Shown: positions 5,808 to 13,491, counted from the stretch's first letter. The stretch is DNA of 35,957 bases from Rahnella ecdela (GCF_019049625.1 NZ_JAFMOY010000102.1:1-35957), one strand, 5' to 3'. The notes: generated by a model not told the origin, from the letters alone. Made by a program: numbers and translations.

Positions 5808-8577
5808 GCTGACCCCGGTACTTAATCCGCTCACGCTGCCTAACGGTGCGGTATTGAAAAACCGTCTGCTGATGGCACCTATGACTACCTGTACCGGCTT
5901 CTACGACGGCACCGTCACCAGTGAGCTGGTGGAATATTACCGCGACCGGGCCGGCAGCATCGGCACCATCATCGTTGAATGTTGCTTCATTGACCGTATG
6001 GGCCCGGCATTTCCCGGCGCGATTGCCATCGACAGCGACAACAAGATTTCCGGTCTAAAGAAAATTGCAGATGCCATTAAATCCAAAGGCTCGAAAGCGA
6101 TTTTGCAGATTTATCACGGCGGCAGAATGGTGGAGCCTGAACTGATCGGCGGACGCACGCCGGTTGCGCCAAGTGCCATCGCCGCACCGCGTGAAGGCGC
6201 GACTCAGCCAAAAGAGCTGACCGGTGAAGAAGTAGAAACCATGATCACCAAATTTGGTGATGCGGTTAACCGTGCTATTAAAGCCGGATTCGACGGTGTG
6301 GAAATCCACGGCGCTAACACCTATCTGATCCAGCAATTCTATTCACCGAACTCCAACCAGCGCACTGACAAGTGGGGCGGCGACCGTGACAAACGCGCCC
6401 GTTTCCCGCTGGAAGTCCTGGAAATCACCCATAAGATGGCGGAACGCTTCGCTGATAACTCCTTTATTATCGGCTACCGTTTCTCGCCGGAAGAGCTGGA
6501 AGTTCCCGGCATCCGTTTCGACGACACCATGTACCTGCTGGAAAAACTCGCTGCGCGCGGGCTGGACTACGTGCATTTCTCGGTCGGCCAGCTGCTGCGT
6601 CCTTCCATTGTTGATACGCAGGATCCGACGCCGCTCATCACTAAATTCCGCGCCATGCGTTCTGAAACGCTGGCCAAAGTGCCGGTTATTGGCGTCGGCG
6701 GTGTGATCAACAAAGCCGATGCCGAGAAAGGGCTGGAATACGGCTTTGATCTGATTGCCGTCGGGAAAGCCTGCATCGCCTATCCGGACTGGGCGGATCG
6801 CATTATTAATAACGATCACCTCGAATTGTTCATCGACAGCCATAAGCGCGAAGAACTGAATATCCCTGAACCGCTGTGGCGCTTCTCACTGGTTGACGCC
6901 ATGATCCGCGACACCAGCGTGACTGGCCGTAAATATAAAGCGGGCGTTTATCAGGAGAAAGTTGAGGCCGAAGCACTGAAGCTGAAAATCAGCGTCACGC
7001 TCGACACCGACCGTATCACTGACATCGCGCTGGTCAAAGACGACTCGCTGGACGTCGATTTCACCACCACGTTTGAAAGCCTGCGTACCCGTATGCTGGT
7101 GGCTAACAGTCCGCACGTCGATGCCATTACCGGCGCGACCACCCAGAGTGAGGCGCTGAAAAAAGCCGTTTCGCGCGCGCTGGCGACATCCAGCAAAGAG
7201 CATGTGATTGAAGAAGGCGGTAATCCGCAGGCACCGCAAAACTTCGACGTTGTGGTCATCGGCAGCGGCGGCGCAGGGCTGGCAGCGGCCATTCAGGCGC
7301 ATGATGAAGGCGCACACGTGGTGATTATCGAAAAAATGCCGACTATCGGCGGTAACACCATTAAAGCTTCCGTCGGAATGAACGCGGCAGAAACGCGTTT
7401 CCAGAAACTGAAAGGCATCGAAGACAGCAAGGATCTGTTCTATGACGAAACGCTGAAAGGCGGCAAGTTCAAAAACAACCCGGTTCTGCTGCGTGAGTTT
7501 GTTGAGCTGGCACCAGAAGCTGTCGAGTGGCTGGCCGCGAAAGAAATTGAGCTGAACGACATCACTATCACTGGCGGGATGAGCATCGACCGTACGCACC
7601 GTCCGGCAGATCGCTCTGCCGTGGGTGGCTTCCTGATAAGCGGTCTGGTGAAAAACATCAACAAGCGCGATATCGAAGTGCTGCTGGAAACGTCCGTGGC
7701 CGAAATCCTGTCTGAAAATGGCGTGGTGACCGGCGTGAAAGTCGTGGATGAATATAACGACAGCCGCATTCTGAATGCGAAAAGCGTGATCGTCGCCACC
7801 GGTGGTTTCAGTGCCAACCGCGAGATGGTGGTGAAATATCGTCCTGAACTCGATGGTTTTGTAACGACCAACCATCCGGGCGCGACCGGCAGCGGGATCG
7901 CCATGCTGCAAAAACTGGGCGCAGACACCGTGGATATGGGCGAAATTCAGATCCACCCGACGGTGGAGCAGACCACGTCTTATCTGATCTCCGAAGCCAT
8001 TCGTGGCGGCGGCGCGATCCTGGTCAGTCAGGCCGGAAAGCGTTTCTATAACGAGATGGAAACGCGTGACAAAGTGTCAGCGGAAATCATCGCGTTGCCG
8101 GAGAAAAGTGCCTGGGTCATCTTCGACGAACAGGTGCGTGCCAATAACAAGGCCGCCGACGAGTATATCGCCAAAGGCTTTGTGATCAGCGCCCCAACGC
8201 CGGAAGAGCTGGCGGTGAAACTGAATATGGATCCGCAGACGCTTTCCGAAACCTTGCTACGCTACAATTTGTTTGTGGTGGAGAAAAAGGACGAAGATTT
8301 CGGGCGCACCACGGCGCTGCGTCATCCGCTTAATCAGGGGCCGTTCTTTGCCATTCGCATCGCACCGGGCGTGCATCACACCATGGGCGGTGTTACCATC
8401 AACCCCGATACCGCCGTGCTTGATGCGCAAAAACAGGTGATCACCGGTGCCTGGGCGGCTGGCGAAGTGGTCGGCGGCATCCACGGCGCGAACCGCATCG
8501 GCGGTAACGCCGTCGCTGATATCATCATCTTCGGTATCCTCGCCGGTAAAAATGCGGCGGCGCTGGCAAAGCATTAA
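5800..8577 (+). CDS. Soluble NADH:fumarate reductase: OYE-like flavin oxidoreductase + FMN-bind + FAD fumarate reductase
   Basis: A 925-residue three-domain enzyme. Residues 5-350 form an Old-Yellow-Enzyme/NADH:flavin oxidoreductase barrel (EIHGANTYLIQQF near 168). Residues 375-460 are an FMN-bind domain with the ApbE flavinylation motif DAITGAT, where Thr447 is the expected covalent FMN site. Residues 482-925 are a FAD_binding_2/fumarate reductase domain starting GSGGAGLAAA. Its catalytic set is intact: His719 (HPT), Arg756 (TRD), His859/860 (VHHTMGG) and Arg899 (GANRIGG). Their spacing parallels Shewanella flavocytochrome c3 His365, Arg402, His504 and Arg544. There is no signal peptide or haem motif, so it is cytoplasmic, like the Klebsiella enzyme of this architecture. 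ATG 5800 follows CGGAG at nine bases; an upstream in-frame TTG at 5791 is less likely. No apbE is in the window. Confidence 0.92.
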   Translation: MNKLTPVLNPLTLPNGAVLKNRLLMAPMTTCTGFYDGTVTSELVEYYRDRAGSIGTIIVECCFIDRMGPAFPGAIAIDSDNKISGLKKIADAIKSKGSKAILQIYHGGRMVEPELIGGRTPVAPSAIAAPREGATQPKELTGEEVETMITKFGDAVNRAIKAGFDGVEIHGANTYLIQQFYSPNSNQRTDKWGGDRDKRARFPLEVLEITHKMAERFADNSFIIGYRFSPEELEVPGIRFDDTMYLLEKLAARGLDYVHFSVGQLLRPSIVDTQDPTPLITKFRAMRSETLAKVPVIGVGGVINKADAEKGLEYGFDLIAVGKACIAYPDWADRIINNDHLELFIDSHKREELNIPEPLWRFSLVDAMIRDTSVTGRKYKAGVYQEKVEAEALKLKISVTLDTDRITDIALVKDDSLDVDFTTTFESLRTRMLVANSPHVDAITGATTQSEALKKAVSRALATSSKEHVIEEGGNPQAPQNFDVVVIGSGGAGLAAAIQAHDEGAHVVIIEKMPTIGGNTIKASVGMNAAETRFQKLKGIEDSKDLFYDETLKGGKFKNNPVLLREFVELAPEAVEWLAAKEIELNDITITGGMSIDRTHRPADRSAVGGFLISGLVKNINKRDIEVLLETSVAEILSENGVVTGVKVVDEYNDSRILNAKSVIVATGGFSANREMVVKYRPELDGFVTTNHPGATGSGIAMLQKLGADTVDMGEIQIHPTVEQTTSYLISEAIRGGGAILVSQAGKRFYNEMETRDKVSAEIIALPEKSAWVIFDEQVRANNKAADEYIAKGFVISAPTPEELAVKLNMDPQTLSETLLRYNLFVVEKKDEDFGRTTALRHPLNQGPFFAIRIAPGVHHTMGGVTINPDTAVLDAQKQVITGAWAAGEVVGGIHGANRIGGNAVADIIIFGILAGKNAAALAKH

Positions 8578-8608
8578 TCGTCAGAGTGTGAACGCTTTAA
8601 AACGATAA

Positions 8609-8635
8609 AACCCACGTGAGAGCGTGGGTTTTTTT
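8609..8635 (+). terminator. Rho-independent terminator after fumarate reductase
   Basis: Perfect arms AACCCACG (8609-8616) and CGTGGGTT (8623-8630) with a six-base loop, followed by TTTTT. It lies about 30 bases after the reductase stop. Confidence 0.9.
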
Positions 8636-8798
8636 ATGGAAACAAATTCGTTGTCATTCCTTTTAAGATTATAGTCTGAGCAAATCAGTTAGCGTAATTC
8701 ATGGATTTTTAATATTTGTTTACGCCAAAATGTTGCGATATAACCTCAGATGTTTACACGGTGATTAATAAGCTATTATGCTTGGCAACGTCATTTCG

Positions 8799-8833
8799 TT
8801 GACAATTCGGTTAACAGATTGTTGTAATCTGTT
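8799..8833 (+). promoter_or_regulatory. Sigma-70 promoter overlapped by a palindromic operator
   Basis: TTGACA (8799-8804) and TGTAAT (8823-8828) are separated by 18 bases and lie just upstream of the small membrane-protein gene at 8853. The -10 sits inside a perfect inverted repeat with arms AACAGATT (8813-8820) and AATCTGTT (8826-8833) and spacer GTTGT. A repressor bound there would block the promoter. The regulator is not identifiable. Confidence 0.55.
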
Positions 8834-8852
8834 TTAATAACTTTGGAAATAT

Positions 8853-9350
8853 ATGAGCAAACGCAGCGATATTACCAGCTCCATTTTAGGTACTCAACCT
8901 GGTGAGTTAATTATAATGAGAGTGGAGGGTGGTGTGCAAAAATTAATTAAGTGGTTTGGTTACTTTTTTGTAATGTTGTCCGTTGGACTTTTATTATGCA
9001 TGGTTTTCAATTTTTTCCTATTTGGTTATATCTTTGACGGAAAAAAATATCGTAAATCAAACTGGTTTGATTATTACTACCTGACGCCCGGCATTATTAA
9101 AAATGCTCCTCAGATTTCTAATAATGCGCTTTATTATGTGCAAGGTGGTGACGAAAATACCCTTTTAGAGGAAAAGGTAACCTGGTCTCAGGTAAATGAC
9201 GTACCGCAGGCAGTGAAAATACTAAAACTCTATCTGGTTGAGAGTGGTATCGATGTTGAGGCGCGGTATAAACTTGGAGAACGGTATTTTATTATTCCTT
9301 CTGAAAATCAAGTGAGTCTGGTGATAAATACGTGTATGAAAAATTGCTGA
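8853..9350 (+). CDS. Small membrane-anchored protein, paralogue 1 of a local four-copy family
   Basis: Unrecognised family. The 165-residue product has one strong membrane segment (about residues 32-58) after a basic LIKW stretch, predicting the C-terminal domain in the periplasm. The signature after the membrane is FDGKKYRKSNWFDYYYLTPG, then IIKNAPQIS, VTWSQVNDVPQA and a C-terminal pair of Cys (TCMKNC). The same signature recurs at 11560, 12037 and 12284. Starts at 8853, 8916 (ATG) or 8934 (GTG after GGAGGG) are possible; the last aligns best with the paralogue starts. The promoter at 8799 favours 8853. It is AT-rich relative to its neighbours, a sign of acquisition. Role unknown; immunity protein is a guess. 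Confidence 0.7.
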   Translation: MSKRSDITSSILGTQPGELIIMRVEGGVQKLIKWFGYFFVMLSVGLLLCMVFNFFLFGYIFDGKKYRKSNWFDYYYLTPGIIKNAPQISNNALYYVQGGDENTLLEEKVTWSQVNDVPQAVKILKLYLVESGIDVEARYKLGERYFIIPSENQVSLVINTCMKNC

Positions 9351-9369
9351 CACTAAGATCAGCATTTTT
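9345..9369 (+). terminator. Terminator overlapping the stop of paralogue 1
   Basis: Arms TGCTGA (9345-9350) and TCAGCA (9359-9364) with an eight-base loop, followed by TTTTT. The first arm contains the TGA stop codon. Confidence 0.65.
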
Positions 9370-9375
9370 ATCCTT

Positions 9376-10263
9376 TTAACCAAATGCCTTCTGCACCGCC
9401 TTAATAAAACTGCGGATCTTCACCGTCTGGCGTAAACCCGCCGGTGTCAGAACATGCATCGGTCGCGAAGGTCCTTCGTAGTCGGGTAACACCTGAACCA
9501 ACCGTCCCGCATCGATCTCTTCTCTCAGAACATCTGACGGACCCAGTGTAACCCCATATCCGCTGACGGCGGCGTGCAACAGCGCTCGCCAGTCATTAGA
9601 ACGCAGGCGGCCTTCAGGCTGGATTTCATGCATCTTACCGTCTTTGTGAAATTGCCAGCGGCAGGGTGCCTGAGGTGACCATATGCCGTAAACCAGACAA
9701 GAATGCGCGGCCAGTTCTGCAGGTGTTTCCGGTACGCCATTTTGCGCGAGATAACCGGGAGAAGCGCAGGCAATCAGCCGGTACGGGCGCAGCGGATAAG
9801 CAATCATCTGGCTGTCGCTGAGTTCTCCTATGCGCAGGATCACTTCATAGCCTTCCTCAACCGGATCGACCATCCGGTCACTGAGTGTCAGTTCTACCTG
9901 CGTTTCGGGAAACAGCGCCAGATAATGCGTGATGAAAGGCGCAAGAGACGATGTGCCGAACGTCACCGGCGCATTCACGCGCAACGTACCGGAGGGCGTA
10001 ACTTTCATTTCCAGTGCGATGGCATCCGCAGCTTCGGCCTCAGAGAGCACGATTTTACAGCGCTCATAATAACTGCGCCCGATGTCTGTCAGATGCTGAC
10101 GACGCGTTGTGCGGTTGATAAGCAACGTCCCCAGCCGGGATTCCAGCCGCGCAATATGCTTTGCCACCATCTGCGGAGAAATGCGCAACGCTTCTGCCGC
10201 TGCCGCGAAAGAACCCAGATCGGCGGTTCTGACGAACACATTCATGCTGGTTAAACGATCCAT
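9376..10263 (-). CDS. LysR-family transcriptional regulator
   Basis: A 295-residue LysR protein. Residues 1-60 are the DNA-binding domain (SFAAAAEALRISPQMVAKHIARLE, then LINRTTRRQHLT). The effector domain contains GTLRVNAPVTFG, VILRIGEL and VSGYGVTLGP, and the C-terminus holds the DAGRLVQVLPDY block of the CrgA/DmlR-like subgroup. The open frame runs upstream to 10440, but MDRLTSMNVF at 10263 with AGGG ahead is the family start. The longer frame would also overlap the divergent gene at 10369. It is divergent from that reductase, its likely target. It resembles the regulator at 19237 in subgroup and architecture. Confidence 0.92.
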   Translation of the reverse strand: MDRLTSMNVFVRTADLGSFAAAAEALRISPQMVAKHIARLESRLGTLLINRTTRRQHLTDIGRSYYERCKIVLSEAEAADAIALEMKVTPSGTLRVNAPVTFGTSSLAPFITHYLALFPETQVELTLSDRMVDPVEEGYEVILRIGELSDSQMIAYPLRPYRLIACASPGYLAQNGVPETPAELAAHSCLVYGIWSPQAPCRWQFHKDGKMHEIQPEGRLRSNDWRALLHAAVSGYGVTLGPSDVLREEIDAGRLVQVLPDYEGPSRPMHVLTPAGLRQTVKIRSFIKAVQKAFG

Positions 10264-10368
10264 GATTCCCTCTTGTATGTTGTTTGTTTGTGGCAACGAT
10301 GGTGATTTATCAATACTGAGTGTGGAATTATTCTTACCCCATCGACAGCAAAATGAAAGGTGAGAATC

Positions 10369-11001
10369 ATGAAAATAGGCATTATTGGTGCAGGGTTTGT
10401 GGGGAGAGCGGTGGCTAAACTGGCGATCAAAGCCGGCCATCAGGTCATGCTCAGTAATTCACGCGGGCCGCAGACATTGTTCAGCCTCAAGCCTATGATC
10501 GGTTGTGAAATCGGTACAGCCACGCAAGCCGCTTCTTTTGGCGATATCGTGGTGATCGCCGTGCCGCTGACGGCTATCGGGCAACTGCCGGTGGCAGAGA
10601 TTGCCGGTAAACCGGTGATCGATGCTGTAAATTACTATCCAGAGCGCGACGGGCAGGTCGCTGAGCTGGATAACCGGAGCACCACAACCAGTGAATATCT
10701 CGCCGGTTTTCTGCCGCAATCGAAAGTCACTAAAGCTTTTAATGCGATTCAGATGACCGATCTCGAAAGCGATGGTCTGCCCTCCGGTGATGCGCAACGT
10801 CGCGCTCTGCCGCTGGCAGGTGATGATCCTGAAACGAAAAAGGCAGTCATTGCACTGTATGACGCTTTTGGTTTTGACGCCCTGGATGCAGGCGCACTTT
10901 CCGAAGGCTGGCGCTTTGAGCGCGGTATGCCGACTTATTGTGTGCGTATGACAGAAAATGAATTAAAAACGGCGCTTGAAAGGGCTGTAAAACCGGAATA
11001 G
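10369..11001 (+). CDS. NADPH-dependent F420-reductase-like Rossmann protein
   Basis: A 210-residue protein with an N-terminal dinucleotide fold (IGIIGAGFVGRAVAKLA, residues 3-19; SNSRGPQTL as second-strand phosphate contact). It continues with the pfam03807-type pattern IVVIAVPLTAI, PVIDAVNYYPERDG and KAFNAIQ, as in the NADP oxidoreductase, coenzyme F420-dependent family. In enterobacteria, which lack F420, such proteins are putative NAD(P)H oxidoreductases of unknown substrate. ATG 10369 has AAAGGTGAG ahead; an upstream in-frame ATG at 10360 lies inside that ribosome site. It is divergent from the LysR gene with a gap of only 105 bases. A strong hairpin at 11031 follows. Confidence 0.85.
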   Translation: MKIGIIGAGFVGRAVAKLAIKAGHQVMLSNSRGPQTLFSLKPMIGCEIGTATQAASFGDIVVIAVPLTAIGQLPVAEIAGKPVIDAVNYYPERDGQVAELDNRSTTTSEYLAGFLPQSKVTKAFNAIQMTDLESDGLPSGDAQRRALPLAGDDPETKKAVIALYDAFGFDALDAGALSEGWRFERGMPTYCVRMTENELKTALERAVKPE

Positions 11002-11030
11002 CCATTACGTAATAAATGAAATCACTAATG

Positions 11031-11064
11031 TTAACCCTTTAAGAATATTCCCTTAAAGGGTTAA
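11031..11064 (+). terminator. 13-bp perfect hairpin after the reductase
   Basis: Arms TTAACCCTTTAAG (11031-11043) and CTTAAAGGGTTAA (11052-11064) are perfectly complementary around an eight-base loop. The usual T tract is not immediate, though TTTTTT occurs at about 11072. It is placed 30 bases after the reductase stop, so it is probably a transcript end or a 3' stabilising structure. Confidence 0.55.
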
Positions 11065-11252
11065 TAAGCTCTGTTTTTTCAAACGATTATTAATGTAATT
11101 CATTCGTAGAAATAATACGTTGTCGTTATCACTTTAGTGAAGTCACAGAGATATAATTCTTATGAATTATTATTTTAATTGGTATTGATATCTAGTATTT
11201 GTTTAAGCCTATTCGCTGAGTTATAAACTCTGGAACTAAAAGGAGTTATATC

Positions 11253-11500
11253 ATGGCTAATTTGATTTATATGACCTTAACCGGTGAAAAACAAGGGCTG
11301 ATATCGCAGGGTTGCGGAACTTATGACTCTATGGGAAATAAATATCAGGTCTCACATCAGGATCAAATCTTTCTTCTCGCCCTCACATACAGCACCCACC
11401 GCGCTCAAACGTTTGTCATCAGCCTGTTTCTTTAGGCGAGTTTTCTAATAAATTCATCTCTAATCGCTTTGCCAAATTACCAAGTAACTATTTTTTTTGA
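11253..11500 (+). pseudogene. hcp: Broken orphan hcp (type VI secretion tube protein)
   Basis: The start (MANLIYMTLTGEKQGLISQG, then CGTYDSMGNKYQVSHQDQIF) is the characteristic N-terminus of enterobacterial Hcp, the secreted hexameric tube ring of type VI secretion. AAGGAG lies seven bases before the ATG. After HRAQ the frame fails and stops at 11435. Restoring one A in the CAAAC at the break gives NVCHQPVSLGEF in the next frame, again Hcp-like, running to TGA at 11498-11500. Even so, only about 82 of roughly 160 residues exist. No other T6SS gene is in the window, so this is an orphan hcp remnant. The small membrane-protein genes follow directly. Confidence 0.75.
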
Positions 11501-11559
11501 AGACAAAAATTTATTGAACAGAGAGATTTATGTGTCTTTAAGAGGGAAAGTCGAAAAAA

Positions 11560-12014
11560 ATGCTAAAAAAGATATTTCTATGCCTTCTCATTTTTATATT
11601 CATCCTCATCTTCCTGTTTCTCCTGACTTCTTTCATATTTCTCAAGACTTTTGACGGAAAGTTCTATACAAAAAACAAATGGACGTATTATTACATTATA
11701 ACCCCAGGGCTTCTTAAAAGTGCGCCGAGATTATCTGATACTGTCAATTATTATGCCAAAGGTGATGATGACTATGGATATGAAATTAACAGCGTCACGT
11801 GGGAGAACGTTGCTGATGTCCCAGCTGCACAAAAAAAATAGAGCAATTTTTCATCGATAAAGGATTCACAGAGCGACATGGTGGTAAAGTTTGGAGCGTT
11901 TACTGGTCAAATATTTTCGTCACCCCTGACACCTGTGCCAGTGAACAATACAGCACTGTATGGGGACATAATTCGATCAGCATTGAGCTGATCAGCATTT
12001 CAAGAGGCTGCTAG
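11560..12014 (+). pseudogene. Small membrane-anchored protein, paralogue 2, frameshifted at an A8 tract
   Basis: The reading frame from ATG 11560 encodes a hydrophobic segment (residues about 5-29) and the family signature TFDGKFYTKNKWTYYYIITPG, then LLKSAPRLS, GDDDYGYE and VTWENVADVPAAQ. It then hits TAG (11839-11841) directly after eight consecutive A. One base more there (or two fewer) restores IEQFFIDKGFTERHGGKVW, CASEQYSTVWG and the SRGC end, exactly as in paralogue 4, stopping at 12014. The gene is thus either a recent single-indel pseudogene, a sequencing slip, or expressed through slippage on the A tract. It is unrecognised as a named family. Confidence 0.65.
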
Positions 12015-12036
12015 TTATCAATAAAAGGTTTATGTC

Positions 12037-12291
12037 ATGTCCTACGAATTTTTCAGACGCGTAATATTAACGCATTTTGTAATCCCTCTGTTCTTCATAT
12101 TTTATATTTACTTAATGGCTATCTATACCCCCGATGGTAAAACGTACACGCAATCTAATATTTTTGATTACTATCTATTAACACCTTCTCTGCTGATGAA
12201 AGCACCAAAAATTTCGCAAGATAAATTTTTTCTCATGCAAGGAGGTGATAATTATGGTTTTGAGCGCTATCGGGGAGGTTTTTATGATTAA
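12037..12291 (+). CDS. Small membrane-anchored protein, paralogue 3, C-terminally truncated
   Basis: An 84-residue product with AAAGG eight bases before the ATG. It has one membrane segment (about residues 12-29), then the family signature YTPDGKTYTQSNIFDYYLLTP, SLLMKAPKIS and GGDNYGFE. It ends there with RYRGGFYD, lacking the TW-x-x-V-x-D-V-P block and the Cys-containing C-terminus of its relatives. Its TAA overlaps the start of paralogue 4 (ATGATTAA), and its last codons form the GGGGAGG ribosome site of that gene. Probably a deletion product. It may still be translated and could couple expression of paralogue 4. Confidence 0.6.
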   Translation: MSYEFFRRVILTHFVIPLFFIFYIYLMAIYTPDGKTYTQSNIFDYYLLTPSLLMKAPKISQDKFFLMQGGDNYGFERYRGGFYD

Positions 12292-12748
12292 AATAATAGT
12301 TAAGTTAATTAAATGGTCAATTCTCGTTCTTGCTCTTTTGTTTTCTGGTTGTGTGTATGTTTTTATTAAAACTGCTGACACCTTTGACGGTAGAGAGTAT
12401 TCCCGTTCAGATTACGTGCATTACTACTTCATTACGCCGGATTTGTTTATGGAGCCGCCAAACATTCCAGGAAGAATCACGTATTATAGTGAAGGGGATG
12501 ATAACTATGGCTATTTTCAGCGAAGCATTACCTGGAGTGATGTTGCAGACGTACCTGCTGCTGAAAAAATAATAGAACAATTTTTTATCAGCAAGGGATA
12601 CACCAAACGTAAAGATGGCCTGGTGTGGCGGTTTGACTGGTCGAATTATATCCCTGACCCGAAAACGTGTGACAACGAACAATACAGTACTGTCTGGGGC
12701 TATCATGAAATCAGTATAGAGTTGATCACAGGGACCAGAGGGTGTTAA
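12284..12748 (+). CDS. Small membrane-anchored protein or lipoprotein, paralogue 4, full length
   Basis: 154 residues, the best-preserved copy. The N-terminus MIKIIVKLIKWSILVLALLF is followed by SGC, which could be a lipobox with Cys22 or simply part of a membrane anchor. The exported domain carries TFDGREYSRSDYVHYYFITP, GDDNYGYFQRSITWSDVADV, PAAEKIIEQFFISKGY and the C-terminal TCDNEQYSTVWGYHEISIEL, with a final Cys after RG. Two conserved Cys suggest a periplasmic disulphide. GGGGAGG six bases before ATG supports the start at 12284 rather than 12245. Function is unknown. The context of tandem copies behind an hcp remnant suggests T6SS immunity. Confidence 0.7.
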   Translation: MIKIIVKLIKWSILVLALLFSGCVYVFIKTADTFDGREYSRSDYVHYYFITPDLFMEPPNIPGRITYYSEGDDNYGYFQRSITWSDVADVPAAEKIIEQFFISKGYTKRKDGLVWRFDWSNYIPDPKTCDNEQYSTVWGYHEISIELITGTRGC

Positions 12749-12750
12749 TA

Positions 12751-12773
12751 AACCCACGCATCCGCGTGGATTT
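12751..12773. terminator. Terminator between paralogue 4 and the DUF1989 operon
   Basis: Arms CCACGC and GCGTGG around ATCC, with AAAC before and ATTTA after. It lies between convergent genes and may act in both directions, although T tracts are short. Confidence 0.5.
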
Positions 12774-12800
12774 ACTCTCTCTCCAACAAATCACCGATCA

Positions 12801-13478
12801 CTAAACCCCTACCGGTACCCACGCCCCCTGTAATTTCACCTGCGGGAAACCAGACGTCAGAATGCGAAGTTCGGCATCGCGCGGGGTGTTGTCGCCCTGA
12901 CCCTGAATGCTGACGATGTCCTGCGGGCAGGCGGAGAAGGCGACGTAGCAATCCATTTCGGCGCGCAGGATAATGTAATCACCCGGACGCGTGACGACCG
13001 GCAGCGTTTTCAGCGTGCGGCCATCCGGTTGTACCTGAATGTTCATGAAGATGTTGAACGAAGCCAGATTACCGTGCGGCAGTTTCACCCCCAGTTCAGC
13101 CATGCCTTCAAACAGATTATCGTGGCAGTTGCGGTGCGGTTCTGTGCAGCCGAGCAACTCATAGCGACGGGCATCGCAGGCGGCCATAAAGGTGTCGTGT
13201 ACGCCCGGTGAGGTATCGGCGACCAGCGTCAGAATCGGATGGCGCTGGCTGGTGATAAAGCTGTCGCCGACCTGCGGATTCAGCCGCTGGTTCCAGACAC
13301 GTGTCGCTTCCATACTCATATATTCAGTGACATCCGCAGCGTTATACGCCCAGCAATCCACCACTTGTGTACCATGCAGGTTCACCACCTGAACGGCTTC
13401 GCCTTTCGCCAGACGCACGGCTTTACCGTGGCGGGCGGTTATTAACTGGATGTCACGATGCTCAAATTCAGCCGACAT
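12801..13478 (-). CDS. DUF1989 (urea-carboxylase-associated/CgdA-B type) protein C
   Basis: A 225-residue DUF1989 protein, last gene of the operon. Conserved elements are VVDCWAYNAAD (39-49), MAACDARRYELLGC (98-111), the HRNCHDNLFEGM block (115-126), NIFMN (142-146) and SACPQDIVSIQG (182-193). The Cys and His residues in the HRNC and CPQD blocks are likely metal or catalytic ligands. Proteins of this family paired with guanidine carboxylase form carboxyguanidine deiminase (CgdAB); others have no known role. It follows permease 2 by 13 bases with its own AGGAG. It is the only one of the three DUF1989 copies placed after the permeases. Substrate unknown. Confidence 0.85.
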   Translation of the reverse strand: MSAEFEHRDIQLITARHGKAVRLAKGEAVQVVNLHGTQVVDCWAYNAADVTEYMSMEATRVWNQRLNPQVGDSFITSQRHPILTLVADTSPGVHDTFMAACDARRYELLGCTEPHRNCHDNLFEGMAELGVKLPHGNLASFNIFMNIQVQPDGRTLKTLPVVTRPGDYIILRAEMDCYVAFSACPQDIVSIQGQGDNTPRDAELRILTSGFPQVKLQGAWVPVGV

Positions 13479-13491
13479 TTTTTTCTCCTGG

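Noticed and set aside
6886-7956. Long minus-strand open frame (about 356 codons) opposite the fumarate reductase
   Set aside because: It is antisense to a well-supported gene, has no ribosome site, and its His/Phe/Gln-rich product is typical of an antisense shadow of a GC-rich gene.
11469-11654. 61-codon open frame between the hcp remnant and paralogue 2
   Set aside because: TTG start without a ribosome site; overlaps both neighbours; no recognisable family. It may contain part of a decayed Hcp tail but is not called as a gene.
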